Assembly (NCBI GenBank): GCA_007122215.1
Contig: SKUG01000246.1
Location: 1 to 10,632 of the forward strand
From: Thermoleophilia bacterium
GTDB lineage: Bacteria; Actinomycetota; Thermoleophilia; Gaiellales; SKUG01
DNA: 10,632 nucleotides
Reading direction: 5' to 3'
Shown: positions 4,775-10,632 of the stretch, piece after piece
How the letters are laid out: every line of letters begins with the position of its first letter
How positions within the stretch are numbered: position 1 is the first letter of the stretch
The notes under the pieces: generated by a model
The model's database searches: none
What the model was told of the DNA's origin: nothing
Seen by the model: only the letters and a program-made list of their open reading frames with translations
Made by a program: the position numbers and the translations under genes

Positions 4775-5635
4775 ATGTCCGCCGATGACTCCCCTCGCCC
4801 GCTGCGCGTCGCCTGCGTCCGGACCTCCGCCGGGGCCGATCCGCTGGCCAACCGAGCCCGGGTCCGACAGGGAATCGAGGACGCCGCAGGGTACGGCGCG
4901 CGCCTGCTGGTGCTCGGCGAGAAGTGGGCCTGCATCGGTGAGGCCGCCACGATCCGCGCCGGCGCAGAACCCATCGACGGGCCGTCCGTGACGATGGTGC
5001 GCGAGCTTGCCCGCGAGCACGGCGTGGCGATCATCGCCGGCAGCCTCGCGCTGATCGGTGACGACGGCACCATCCGCAACACCTCGCTGGCGATCGACTC
5101 CCGCGGCGAGCTCTGCGGCGCCTACTCCAAGCTGCACATGTTCGACGTGGAGGTCGGCGGGATCGAGTACCGCGAGTCGGCGGCGACCGCCCCCGGCGGG
5201 GAGATGGTGGTCGCGACCGTCGACGGCATCCGTGTCGGGCTGACGATCTGCTACGACCTGCGCTTCCCCGAGCTCTACCGTGCGCTTGCGCTGGCCGGCG
5301 CCGACATCATCACCGTCCCGGCGGCCTTCACCGTGCCCACCGGCACCGCCCACTGGGAGACGCTCGTCCGGGCCCGCGCCATCGAGTGCCAGCTGCCGGT
5401 CCTCGCCTGCGGGCTGTACGGCGACCACGAGGCCGGCAAGCGCTCGTGGGGGCACTCGCTGGTGGTGGATGCCTGGGGATGCGTGCGGGCCTGTGCCGGG
5501 GAGGGGGACGCGATCGCCTGCGCAGGACTCGACCTGGCCCATGCCCGCGAGGTGCGCCGGCGGATCCCGGCGCTGCAGCATCGCCGGCAGGACGTCTACG
5601 CCGGCCCGCCGCCCGGCGCGGTGCAGGGCTCCTGA
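4775..5635 (+). CDS. Nitrilase-superfamily amidase, Nit1/Nit2-like (deaminated-glutathione/omega-amidase type)
   Basis: The protein has 286 residues, typical of the branch. The Glu-Lys-Cys triad is visible: Glu49 in LLVLGEKW (44-51), Lys119 in YSKLHMFDVEV (117-127) and Cys159 in LTICYDLRFPELYRALA (156-172). VPAAFTVPTGTAHWETLVRARAIE (181-204) is characteristic of the Nit1/Nit2-like group that hydrolyses omega-amides such as deaminated glutathione or 2-oxoglutaramate. The protein should be cytoplasmic. One difference stands out: the residue before the catalytic Glu is Gly48, where most members have Pro (LPE). True nitrilase activity is unlikely. The exact substrate is uncertain, since actinobacteria commonly use mycothiol rather than glutathione. 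The gene is leaderless from TAGGAT and ends three bases from the stop of the convergent racemase gene. Confidence 0.92.
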   Translation: MSADDSPRPLRVACVRTSAGADPLANRARVRQGIEDAAGYGARLLVLGEKWACIGEAATIRAGAEPIDGPSVTMVRELAREHGVAIIAGSLALIGDDGTIRNTSLAIDSRGELCGAYSKLHMFDVEVGGIEYRESAATAPGGEMVVATVDGIRVGLTICYDLRFPELYRALALAGADIITVPAAFTVPTGTAHWETLVRARAIECQLPVLACGLYGDHEAGKRSWGHSLVVDAWGCVRACAGEGDAIACAGLDLAHAREVRRRIPALQHRRQDVYAGPPPGAVQGS

Positions 5636-5638
5636 CCC

Positions 5639-6727
5639 TCAGCTGCGCCTACCGTCGAAGACGAACGGCGACGCGGGAACCTGCAGCAGGGCGTCCTGGC
5701 CCTGCGCGCCCGGGAGTAGCGGCTCGACTGCCCCGCGGGCCACGAGCTGTGGGTGCTCGGCGGCCTCGGCCATCGTCAGCACGGCGCTGACACAGGTGTC
5801 CTCGGTGGCCAGCAGCGCGTGCCAGTGCCCGGCCGGCTCGCTGCGCAGGCGCTCGGCAAGCGTCGCGCGCACCTCGTGCTGGCGCTCCGGGTCGAGCTGG
5901 ATCGGCACGAGCTCCTCGCAGCCGATCAGCTCGCACATCCGCGCGAAGAAGTGCGGCTCGATCGCCGACACCGCCAGCCAGCGTCCGTCCGCACACTCGT
6001 AGAGGTCGAAGCAGGCAAGGTCCCCGCCGAGCACCCCGCGGCCGCGCTCGCCCTCGGGCAGCTCCCCGGCAGGGAAGACGTGCGCCATGAGGTTGAGGGC
6101 GGCCTCGGTCATCGAGAGGTCGATGGTGGCGCCCTCCCCGCTGGCTGCACGCCGCACGAGCGCCGCGCAGATCGCGGTCGCCGCCATCGAGCCGGCGGCG
6201 ACGTCTGCCAGCGGCACGGGCGCCGGCACGGGGCGCTCCCGCGGGCCGATCCGGTCCTGCAGCCCGCTCGCAGCGAGGTAGTTCGCGTCGTGGCCGGGCA
6301 CGTGGCGCCATGGCCCGGTCTGGCCGTAGCCGCTGATCGAGCAGTAGACCAGGCTCGGCGTGGCAGCCCGCAGCGTCTGCGCCCCGATCCCGAGCCGATC
6401 GGCAACGCCGGGGCGGAAGGTCTCGAGCACGACGTCGGCCGCCGCGCACATCATCAGCACCTCCGCGAGCGCATCCGGATCCGCAAGGTCGGCCAGGTGC
6501 CGCGCCTTGCGCCGGTGCAGCGCCGTGGCAAACAGCGACTCCCCCTCCGCGGTGTGTGGGGGCAACGCCCGCATCGGATCCCCGGCGGGCGGGCGCTCGA
6601 TGGTCGTCACCCGCGCGCCGAGCTGGGCGAGCTGCATGCTGCAGTACGGGCCGGGCAGGTAGCGCGAGAAGTCGATGACCTCGATGCCAGCCAGTGGCTG
6701 GTGGGGCGGTGGCGGAGCGGGTTGCAT
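5639..6727 (-). CDS. Alpha-methylacyl-CoA racemase (family III CoA-transferase fold)
   Basis: The protein has 362 residues, the usual size. The fold opens LAGIEVIDFSRYLPGPYCSMQLAQLGARV (12-40), typical of CaiB/BaiF proteins. The active-site signature of racemases rather than CoA-transferases is present: GHDANY (145-150, His146 and Asp147), LADVAAGSM (173-181, Asp175) and CADGRWLAVSAIEPHFF (245-261, Glu257). These match the His, Asp, Asp and Glu of the Mycobacterium tuberculosis racemase MCR. The enzyme interconverts R- and S-2-methylacyl-CoA so that branched-chain and sterol-derived acyl-CoAs can enter beta-oxidation. This suits the acyl-CoA dehydrogenase at 9258-10427. The ATG at 6727 has no Shine-Dalgarno sequence but lies seven bases after TACAAT. 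A TetR gene is divergent on the other side of the promoter and may control it. The 3' end abuts that of the amidase gene. Confidence 0.93.
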   Translation of the reverse strand: MQPAPPPPHQPLAGIEVIDFSRYLPGPYCSMQLAQLGARVTTIERPPAGDPMRALPPHTAEGESLFATALHRRKARHLADLADPDALAEVLMMCAAADVVLETFRPGVADRLGIGAQTLRAATPSLVYCSISGYGQTGPWRHVPGHDANYLAASGLQDRIGPRERPVPAPVPLADVAAGSMAATAICAALVRRAASGEGATIDLSMTEAALNLMAHVFPAGELPEGERGRGVLGGDLACFDLYECADGRWLAVSAIEPHFFARMCELIGCEELVPIQLDPERQHEVRATLAERLRSEPAGHWHALLATEDTCVSAVLTMAEAAEHPQLVARGAVEPLLPGAQGQDALLQVPASPFVFDGRRS

Positions 6728-6734
6728 GGGGACG

Positions 6735-6740
6735 ATTGTA
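6735..6740 (-). promoter_or_regulatory. -10 element of leaderless promoter for the racemase gene
   Basis: TACAAT on the minus strand matches five of six consensus bases and is seven bases from the ATG. Upstream, TGCGGCC occurs twice in direct orientation (plus-strand 6742-6748 and 6764-6770), 22 bp apart, which is about two helical turns. That could be a regulator site. Confidence 0.65.
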
Positions 6741-6826
6741 CTGCGGCCACGCTTGTCGGCAGATGCGGCCTGCGCCAGTGCTGGATGCTCGTGTGGTCGC
6801 AGGCAGGCACGGTAGTGTCGAGCAGT

Positions 6827-6848
6827 CGGACACGGGGGGTCGTGCCCG
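6827..6848. promoter_or_regulatory. Imperfect inverted repeat upstream of the small ORF/tetR unit (possible operator)
   Basis: CGGACACG (6827-6834) and CGTGCCCG (6841-6848) match at seven of eight positions around six bases. A TAGTGT (6813-6818) just upstream could be a -10. A further GTGT-GG-ACAC lies at 6855-6864. TetR-family regulators often bind inverted repeats in their own divergent promoters, but I cannot tell which repeat, if any, is used. Confidence 0.3.
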
Positions 6849-6881
6849 GCAGGTGTGTGGACACGTGACGGGAGTGGGACC

Positions 6882-6980
6882 ATGTTGGGACTCGGAGAAG
6901 GACGCGCGGCAGCCGGGATGTTCCTGGCATCGGTGGGTGGTCTCGTGCTCGCGATGTGGCACGGCGCGCAGGTCGGCTGA
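6882..6980 (+). CDS. Possible 32-residue single-span membrane peptide
   Basis: ATG 6882 to TGA 6978-6980 encodes 32 residues. A short polar start (MLGLGEGR) is followed by a hydrophobic stretch, residues 9-26 (AAAGMFLASVGGLVLAMW), long enough to span a membrane as a short helix with GxxxG-like small residues. GGGAGTGGG lies just upstream as a ribosome-binding site. It ends nine bases before the tetR ATG and is in the same reading frame, with only the TGA and three codons between. It could be a small membrane protein, a leader peptide coupling translation to tetR, or a chance frame. I know of no named family. Confidence 0.4.
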   Translation: MLGLGEGRAAAGMFLASVGGLVLAMWHGAQVG

Positions 6981-6989
6981 TCCAGCACC

Positions 6990-7616
6990 ATGGCAGGCGC
7001 AGGTGGCCAATCCTCCTCCGGGGTCCGCGACGCCCGGCGCCGCCAGATCCGTGAGGCCGCGGTGCGGGTCTTCGCCGAGCGTGGCTACCACGCGACGCGC
7101 GTGTCGGACATCGCCGCCGAGGCCGGCGTCGCCCACGGGCTGGTCTACCACTACTTCGCCTCCAAGGAGGACCTGCTGCGGGAGGTCTTCCGGCGCAGCT
7201 GGTCCCACCTGGTCGTCGGGCTGGAGGACATCCGGCAGGGGCCCGGCAGCGCCACCGACCGGCTCGCCCGGGTCGTGCGGCTGATGCTCGGCAGCTACCG
7301 CATGGCCCCGGAGCTCGTGCGGGTGCTCGTGCTCGAGGTCACCCGCTCGGCGAACCTGCGCCACGAGGTCGAGGAGATCCGAACCGGCTTCGCGACGATC
7401 GAGGCGCTGATCCGGGACGGGCAGGAGGCCGGGGAGCTGCGCCGCGACGTCTCCCCCGAGCTCGCCTCCTACATCACCTGGGGTGCGATCGACGAGGTGA
7501 TCACCGCGTGGGTGCTCGGCACGCTCCCGACGACCGACGAGGAGATGTCGGCTGCCGAGCGCGCCATCGTCGCGGTGGTCGGTGCAGGCCTCGCCGAACC
7601 TGCAGCCCGGACGTGA
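6990..7616 (+). CDS. TetR/AcrR-family transcriptional regulator, FadR-like
   Basis: The protein has 208 residues. The N-terminal DNA-binding domain includes RRRQIREAAVRVFAERGYHA (16-35), a helix-turn-helix VSDIAAEAGVAHGLVYHYF (38-56) and SKEDLL (58-63), all textbook TetR. The C-terminal helices (about 75-200) form the ligand and dimer domain. A late helix containing ITWGAIDEVITAWVLGT resembles the C-terminus of Bacillus-type FadR regulators that sense acyl-CoA. It probably represses nearby acyl-CoA genes and releases DNA on binding an acyl-CoA or related ligand; this is inferred from family and context. The divergent racemase gene and the downstream hydrolase gene are the obvious targets. The Shine-Dalgarno sequence is weak, so translation may be coupled to the small ORF that ends nine bases upstream. 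Confidence 0.92.
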   Translation: MAGAGGQSSSGVRDARRRQIREAAVRVFAERGYHATRVSDIAAEAGVAHGLVYHYFASKEDLLREVFRRSWSHLVVGLEDIRQGPGSATDRLARVVRLMLGSYRMAPELVRVLVLEVTRSANLRHEVEEIRTGFATIEALIRDGQEAGELRRDVSPELASYITWGAIDEVITAWVLGTLPTTDEEMSAAERAIVAVVGAGLAEPAART

Positions 7617-7664
7617 CCTCGCCCCGGCCCGGAACCGCGCCGCCGGCCACGTCCCGCGGCGGCT

Positions 7665-7688
7665 GCTCGATTGACAAGCGGGTCGAGC
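7665..7688. promoter_or_regulatory. Inverted repeat directly upstream of the hydrolase gene (candidate operator)
   Basis: GCTCGA (7665-7670) and TCGAGC (7683-7688) form a perfect 6-bp inverted repeat around 12 bases that begin TTGACA. It ends four bases before the hydrolase ATG. As DNA it has the length of a TetR-family operator; as RNA it could mask translation. The remainder of 7617-7692 holds a GCCGCC/GGCGGC stem (7639-7644 with 7658-7663) and nothing else. Confidence 0.35.
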
Positions 7689-7692
7689 GGGC

Positions 7693-9165
7693 ATGACCAC
7701 GTGGATGGGACAGGTCCGATCGAGCTCGCAGGATGCGCATGACGATGAGTCCGTGCCGGCACCTGCTGCCGCTCCGGCCACGGGCGGGGACGGCTCCAGC
7801 CCCGCAGACGCACCTGCGCTCCTCGACTCGCCGCCGGGGATGCGTCGCCCGCGCAGCTTCGCCCCGGTGCCGCCGCGCCGCCCGTCGGTGTCCGGGCGGC
7901 TGGGCCGCTCGGCTGCCCGCGGCTTCTGGTCCCTGCTCTTTCCCCCGGCGTTTGCCTGGTACCTGCTCCGCGAGCTCGTGCTCGATGCCCGGGATGCCAT
8001 CGACGAGCGTCGGATCGCCCTCGGCCACAAGGTGGTGGACCCCGACCCCCACCCGTTCGCGCGCTCGCACGCGATGCCGCCGCGTGCCGAGGCCTCGGTC
8101 GCCGACATCGTCGGCCAGATCGACAGCTTCCCGTTCCGCACCGGTCACCTGCGGGACGATCGGTCCTTCCTCGCCGATGGCGCCAACGATGGCGTGGCCG
8201 TGCTCGCCACGAGCCGCCACCAGCTCAACGGGCTGCCACACCTCTATCCGCAGTCCTTCCAGCCCCGGCTCTTCACCGGCGCGCACGGCGCCCAGGTGGC
8301 AGCGTTCGAGGGGATCCACCACCGGGACGGCCCCGCGCTGGTGATCTGCCACGGGCTGGCCACCAACAAGAGCTTCGACTACGTCCGCCGGATCGCCCTG
8401 CGGGCCTACCACCGCTGGGGCTTCCACGTGGTCGTGGTCGACCTGCGCGGCCATGGCCAGACCTCCTGGACGGCAGGCGCCCCCTCGAGCGTCGGCTACT
8501 ACGAGGGCGCCGACGTCGTTGCGATCGCCCGGGAGCTCAAGCGTGATCCCCGGGTCACGAGCGTGGGCGCGATGGGGTTCTCGCTGGGCGGCTGCACCGT
8601 CCTCAACGCCGCGCGGCACGCATCGCTCGCGCCCGATGACCCCCTCGATGGCGGGGTGATGTCCCTGTCGGCGCCATCGGAGATGTACCGTGCGACCCGC
8701 TACGTCTCACGCCGCCCGCCGGTGCGCCACCCGTTCTTCGTGCTCTGGATGATCTTCTGGGCCGGGATGCGGGTCGCGGTGCGCGACCGCCGCCTCGACG
8801 CCAGGATCCGCGACTGGATGGACGTCATCCGGGCGGAGTCGCTGCCCTTCTACGGCGTCAGCGAGGAGGAGTTCTTCGCGCGCGCCAGCGCGGTGAACTG
8901 GGCGTCGGAGGTCACGGTTCCGACGCTCGCCGTCCACGCCGACGACGACTTCGTGGTGCCCGTCGACCACGCCCATGCCCTCGCCGAGGCTGCAGCCGAC
9001 AACCCCAGCGTGGCCGTGCGCACCGTCCCGCAGGGCAGCCACTGCTCGTTCGGGGCAGTCGACGACCGCTGGTTCCGCAGCGTCGTGCGCCGCTGGTTCG
9101 AGTACTGGGCCACCCCGCCCACCCCGGTGCGGCCGGTCACGCCGCTCGAGGACGCCTCCGGGTAG
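7693..9165 (+). CDS. Alpha/beta hydrolase (YheT-like), probable esterase or lipase
   Basis: The protein has 490 residues. The N-terminus (1-65) is a flexible Ala/Pro/Ser-rich region. Residues 78-95 (FWSLLFPPAFAWYLLREL) are hydrophobic and could anchor the protein to the membrane surface. The hydrolase core starts near 200. CHGLATNKS (219-227) is the oxyanion loop, VVVVDLRGHGQT (246-257) the second strand-turn, and MGFSLGG (294-300) the nucleophile elbow with Ser297. VHADDDFVVP (414-423) gives the acid Asp418/419, and GSHCSF (448-453) gives His450. The layout resembles the YheT/ABHD1-3 group. These act on acyl esters or membrane lipids, but the substrate here is unknown. The gene follows tetR by 76 bases, with an inverted repeat in the gap. 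Its 3' end faces the acyl-CoA dehydrogenase gene. The start is less certain because no clear Shine-Dalgarno sequence precedes the ATG. Confidence 0.9.
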   Translation: MTTWMGQVRSSSQDAHDDESVPAPAAAPATGGDGSSPADAPALLDSPPGMRRPRSFAPVPPRRPSVSGRLGRSAARGFWSLLFPPAFAWYLLRELVLDARDAIDERRIALGHKVVDPDPHPFARSHAMPPRAEASVADIVGQIDSFPFRTGHLRDDRSFLADGANDGVAVLATSRHQLNGLPHLYPQSFQPRLFTGAHGAQVAAFEGIHHRDGPALVICHGLATNKSFDYVRRIALRAYHRWGFHVVVVDLRGHGQTSWTAGAPSSVGYYEGADVVAIARELKRDPRVTSVGAMGFSLGGCTVLNAARHASLAPDDPLDGGVMSLSAPSEMYRATRYVSRRPPVRHPFFVLWMIFWAGMRVAVRDRRLDARIRDWMDVIRAESLPFYGVSEEEFFARASAVNWASEVTVPTLAVHADDDFVVPVDHAHALAEAAADNPSVAVRTVPQGSHCSFGAVDDRWFRSVVRRWFEYWATPPTPVRPVTPLEDASG

Positions 9166-9215
9166 GCGCAGTCGCTTGCGATGGCCGCGCAGGCTGGCGG
9201 TACGGGGTGTGTCCT

Positions 9216-9258
9216 GCCCGGCGGCCGAACCCGTGCCCCGGCCCGGGGGGTGCCGGGC
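9216..9258. terminator. Nested GC hairpins between convergent hydrolase and acyl-CoA dehydrogenase genes
   Basis: GCCCGGC (9216-9222) pairs with GCCGGGC (9252-9258), enclosing a second stem CCCCG (9236-9240) with CGGGG (9244-9248). It fills the gap between two 3' ends and touches the last base of the minus-strand stop. The T-tract is missing, so termination is inferred from position only. Confidence 0.4.
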
Positions 9259-10427
9259 TACCCGTTCATGCGGCGGTAGCCGAGCGCGTGCTCGGCCTGC
9301 ATCATCTTGTGGATCTCGGTCGTGCCCTCGTAGATGATGGGCGCGCGGGCATTGCGGAAGTAGCGCTCGATGCCGGTCTCGGCGTCGTAGGCGACCGCTC
9401 CGTGGACCTGGATCGCCTGGTGGGCGGTGCGGAACGCGGCCTCGGTGGCATGCCACTTGGCAAGGCTCGTCTCGCGGGTGTTGCGCACGCCCTGGTTCTT
9501 GCGCACGGCGGCCTGCCAGACGAGCAGCCGCGCGGTCTCGTAGTCGAGCACCATGTCGGCGATCTTGTCCTGCACCATCTGGCGCCGGCCGATCTCCTCC
9601 CCGAAGGTCTCCCGCTCCCGGGCGTACCTCACCGTCGCCTCGAGGCACGCGCGGATCACCCCGACCGCGCCGGCTGCCACGGTGAAGCGGCCGTGGTCGA
9701 GGCCGTACATCGCGATCTTGAAGCCCTCGCCCTCCTCGCCGATGCGGCGATCGGCCGGCAGGTGCACGTCGTCGAAGGCGAGCTCGCCGGTCGAGCCGGC
9801 GCGCACCCCGAGCTTGTCCCGGTAGTCGCTGGTGGTGACGCCCGCATCCTCCTTGGGCTCCACCACGAACGCGCTGATCCCGCGGTGGCGCGCGGCCGGG
9901 TCGGTCTTCGCGAAGACCAGTGCGTGGTCGGCGACGCTGGCGTAGCTGATCCAGCTCTTCGAGCCGTTGAGCAGGTAGCTGCCGTCGGGCTGGCGGATGG
10001 CGGTGGTCTGCATCGCGGCGACGTCGGAGCCGGCCGCCGGCTCGGTGAGCCCGAAGCAGGCGAGCTTCTCGCCGCGTGCCTGTGGGCGCAGCCAGCGCTC
10101 CTTCTGCTCGTCCGATGCGTACTCCAGCAGCGCCAGCGAGTTGAGGCCGACGTGGACGCTGATGAGCGTGCGGAAGGCCGCCTCGCCCCGCTCGATCTCC
10201 TCGCAGATGAGGGCCTCGCTGATGAAGTCGAGGCCCTGCCCGCCCCACTCCTCGGGAATCGGCGCGCCGAGCAGCCCGAGCTCTGCCATGCCCTCGATCA
10301 CGCCCATGTCGAGGTGGTGCTCGATGTCGTTGCGCACGGCGTTCGGCAACACGCGCTCGTCCACGAAGCGGCGAACGGTCTCCTGGATCGAGGCCTGCTC
10401 ATCGGTCAGCGTGAGGTCCACGGGCAT
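9258..10427 (-). CDS. Acyl-CoA dehydrogenase
   Basis: From the preferred ATG (10427) the protein has 389 residues, normal for the family. The N-terminal helical domain (1-120) ends before ACFGLTEPAAGSD (123-135), the FAD-binding signature. The middle beta domain runs to about 235 (KSWISYASVADHALVFAKT, GVRAGSTGELAFDDVHLP). The C-terminal helical domain contains RERETFG (270-276), KWHATEAAFRTAHQAIQVHGA (324-344) and IIYEGTTEIH (364-373). Glu367 is the catalytic base position of short/medium-chain enzymes. The enzyme introduces the alpha-beta double bond in acyl-CoAs and passes electrons to ETF. Asn359 in ERYFRNAR is unlike the usual Asp (RDAR) and recalls the glutaryl-CoA group, so chain-length specificity cannot be called. 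The start is chosen by GGGGGA six bases upstream. Two further ATG/GTG-type starts upstream are possible. It may act with the racemase at 5639-6727. Confidence 0.95.
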   Translation of the reverse strand: MPVDLTLTDEQASIQETVRRFVDERVLPNAVRNDIEHHLDMGVIEGMAELGLLGAPIPEEWGGQGLDFISEALICEEIERGEAAFRTLISVHVGLNSLALLEYASDEQKERWLRPQARGEKLACFGLTEPAAGSDVAAMQTTAIRQPDGSYLLNGSKSWISYASVADHALVFAKTDPAARHRGISAFVVEPKEDAGVTTSDYRDKLGVRAGSTGELAFDDVHLPADRRIGEEGEGFKIAMYGLDHGRFTVAAGAVGVIRACLEATVRYARERETFGEEIGRRQMVQDKIADMVLDYETARLLVWQAAVRKNQGVRNTRETSLAKWHATEAAFRTAHQAIQVHGAVAYDAETGIERYFRNARAPIIYEGTTEIHKMMQAEHALGYRRMNG

Positions 10428-10433
10428 CGGCAT

Positions 10434-10439
10434 TCCCCC
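10434..10439 (-). promoter_or_regulatory. Ribosome-binding site setting the acyl-CoA dehydrogenase start
   Basis: GGGGGA on the minus strand is six bases before ATG 10427 but directly abuts ATG 10433. This favours the protein start MPVDLTLTDEQ. The frame stays open further to 10481, but that extension is basic, Pro-rich and unlike the family. Confidence 0.6.
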
Positions 10440-10480
10440 GGGTCGGCGGTGTGGTCGCAGCGGCTGCTGCGCCTGCCTCA

Positions 10481-10486
10481 AACCTA
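10481..10486 (-). promoter_or_regulatory. Possible -10 element for the acyl-CoA dehydrogenase gene
   Basis: TAGGTT on the minus strand fits TANNNT and would give a leader of about 45-50 bases. No -35 is evident. The gene could also be transcribed from the upstream minus-strand gene, 126 bases away. Confidence 0.3.
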
Positions 10487-10531
10487 CACGCCCGCGAGCG
10501 ACGGCGGCGGTCGCCGGCCGGGTTGTCGCTG

Positions 10532-10545
10532 GCCAGTTGCCTGGC
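10532..10545. terminator. Weak hairpin after the right-edge gene
   Basis: GCCAG (10532-10536) pairs with CTGGC (10541-10545) around TTGC, eight bases after the stop of the partial minus-strand gene. The stem is short and lacks a T-tract. The rest of 10487-10553 shows nothing recognisable. Confidence 0.25.
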
Positions 10546-10553
10546 GGCTCGGG

Positions 10554-10632
10554 TCAGCGCAGGGCGGACAGCGCGGCGCCGATGAGCGCGCCGCCGATCG
10601 GGCCGCCCGGGATCATCGGGAAGACCACGCCG
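10554..10632 (-). CDS. C-terminal end of a small Gly/Ala-rich, probably membrane-associated protein (partial)
   Basis: On the minus strand an open frame enters from the window edge and stops at TGA (complement of 10554-10556). Its last 25 residues are GVVFPMIPGG followed by PIGGALIGAALSALR. The glycine-alanine spacing (GGxxGGAxxGAA) resembles a glycine-zipper membrane helix ending in a single Arg. With so little sequence I cannot name a family. The frame could also be a chance open stretch in GC-rich DNA, although the ordered small-residue pattern argues for coding. Confidence 0.4.
   Translation of the reverse strand, partial: GVVFPMIPGGPIGGALIGAALSALR

Noticed and set aside
4682..5581. N-terminal extension of the kinase-like frame by 300 residues
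   Set aside because: The extension is antisense to the amidase gene, has no motif, and a strong Shine-Dalgarno sequence marks the ATG at 4681.
7671..7676. TTGACA as the -35 of a hydrolase promoter
   Set aside because: At 17-base spacing the -10 would be TGACCA, overlapping the start codon; no usable -10 is present. It is kept only as part of a candidate inverted repeat.
5649..8141. Minus-strand open frame of 830 codons spanning the racemase, tetR and hydrolase region
   Set aside because: It overlaps the well-supported racemase out of frame and is antisense to tetR and the hydrolase. Its composition is that of a shadow frame.
8707..10248. Minus-strand open frame of 513 codons
   Set aside because: It is out of frame with the acyl-CoA dehydrogenase and antisense to the hydrolase. 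The product is Arg/Gly/Ala-rich without domains.

Overview
The window looks like chromosomal DNA from a high-GC actinobacterium. Base composition appears to be about 70% GC or more, and codon third positions are strongly G/C. Long spurious open frames lie antisense to nearly every gene, as expected at such GC. Supporting the assignment are several genes whose start codon sits 6-7 bases after a TANNNT -10 hexamer (leaderless transcription), a single-stranded-DNA-binding protein without an acidic tip, a STAS-domain protein, and an actinobacterial-style alpha-methylacyl-CoA racemase. I cannot fix the genus. The mix of genes would fit a less-studied actinobacterial class as well as a classical one.

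Layout, left to right. (1) 1-613, minus strand: the N-terminal two thirds or so of a NIF3/YbgI-family dinuclear-metal protein, cut by the window edge. (2) 803-1756, plus strand: an SSB paralogue and a small STAS-domain protein with Glu where SpoIIAA-type antagonists carry the phosphorylated Ser. (3) 1800-3068, minus strand: an NfuA-type Fe-S scaffold protein, a protein-glutaminase-like Cys-His-Asp enzyme, and a tRNA-Pro(CGG). (4) 3226-4681: an unrecognised helical protein (plus) converging on an atypical PI3/4-kinase-like protein (minus), with a hairpin between their 3' ends. (5) 4775-5635, plus: a Nit1/Nit2-type amidase. (6) 5639-6727, minus: alpha-methylacyl-CoA racemase. (7) 6882-9165, plus: a possible 32-residue membrane peptide, a TetR-family regulator and an alpha/beta hydrolase. 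(8) 9258-10427, minus: an acyl-CoA dehydrogenase. (9) 10554-10632, minus: the glycine-rich C-terminus of an upstream gene.

How the genes may work together. The right half reads as a lipid and branched-chain acyl-CoA neighbourhood: racemase, acyl-CoA dehydrogenase, alpha/beta hydrolase and a TetR regulator divergent from the racemase. The middle holds the least-described material: a cytoplasmic-looking protein-glutaminase-like enzyme, a small kinase-like protein and an orphan helical protein. They sit among housekeeping genes, and whether they act together is unknown.

The intergenic DNA is the other point of interest. There is a 14-bp perfect inverted repeat in the SSB leader, back-to-back hairpins in two divergent promoter regions, and four closely similar leaderless promoter arrangements. 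No CRISPR array, insertion sequence, phage gene or rRNA was seen.
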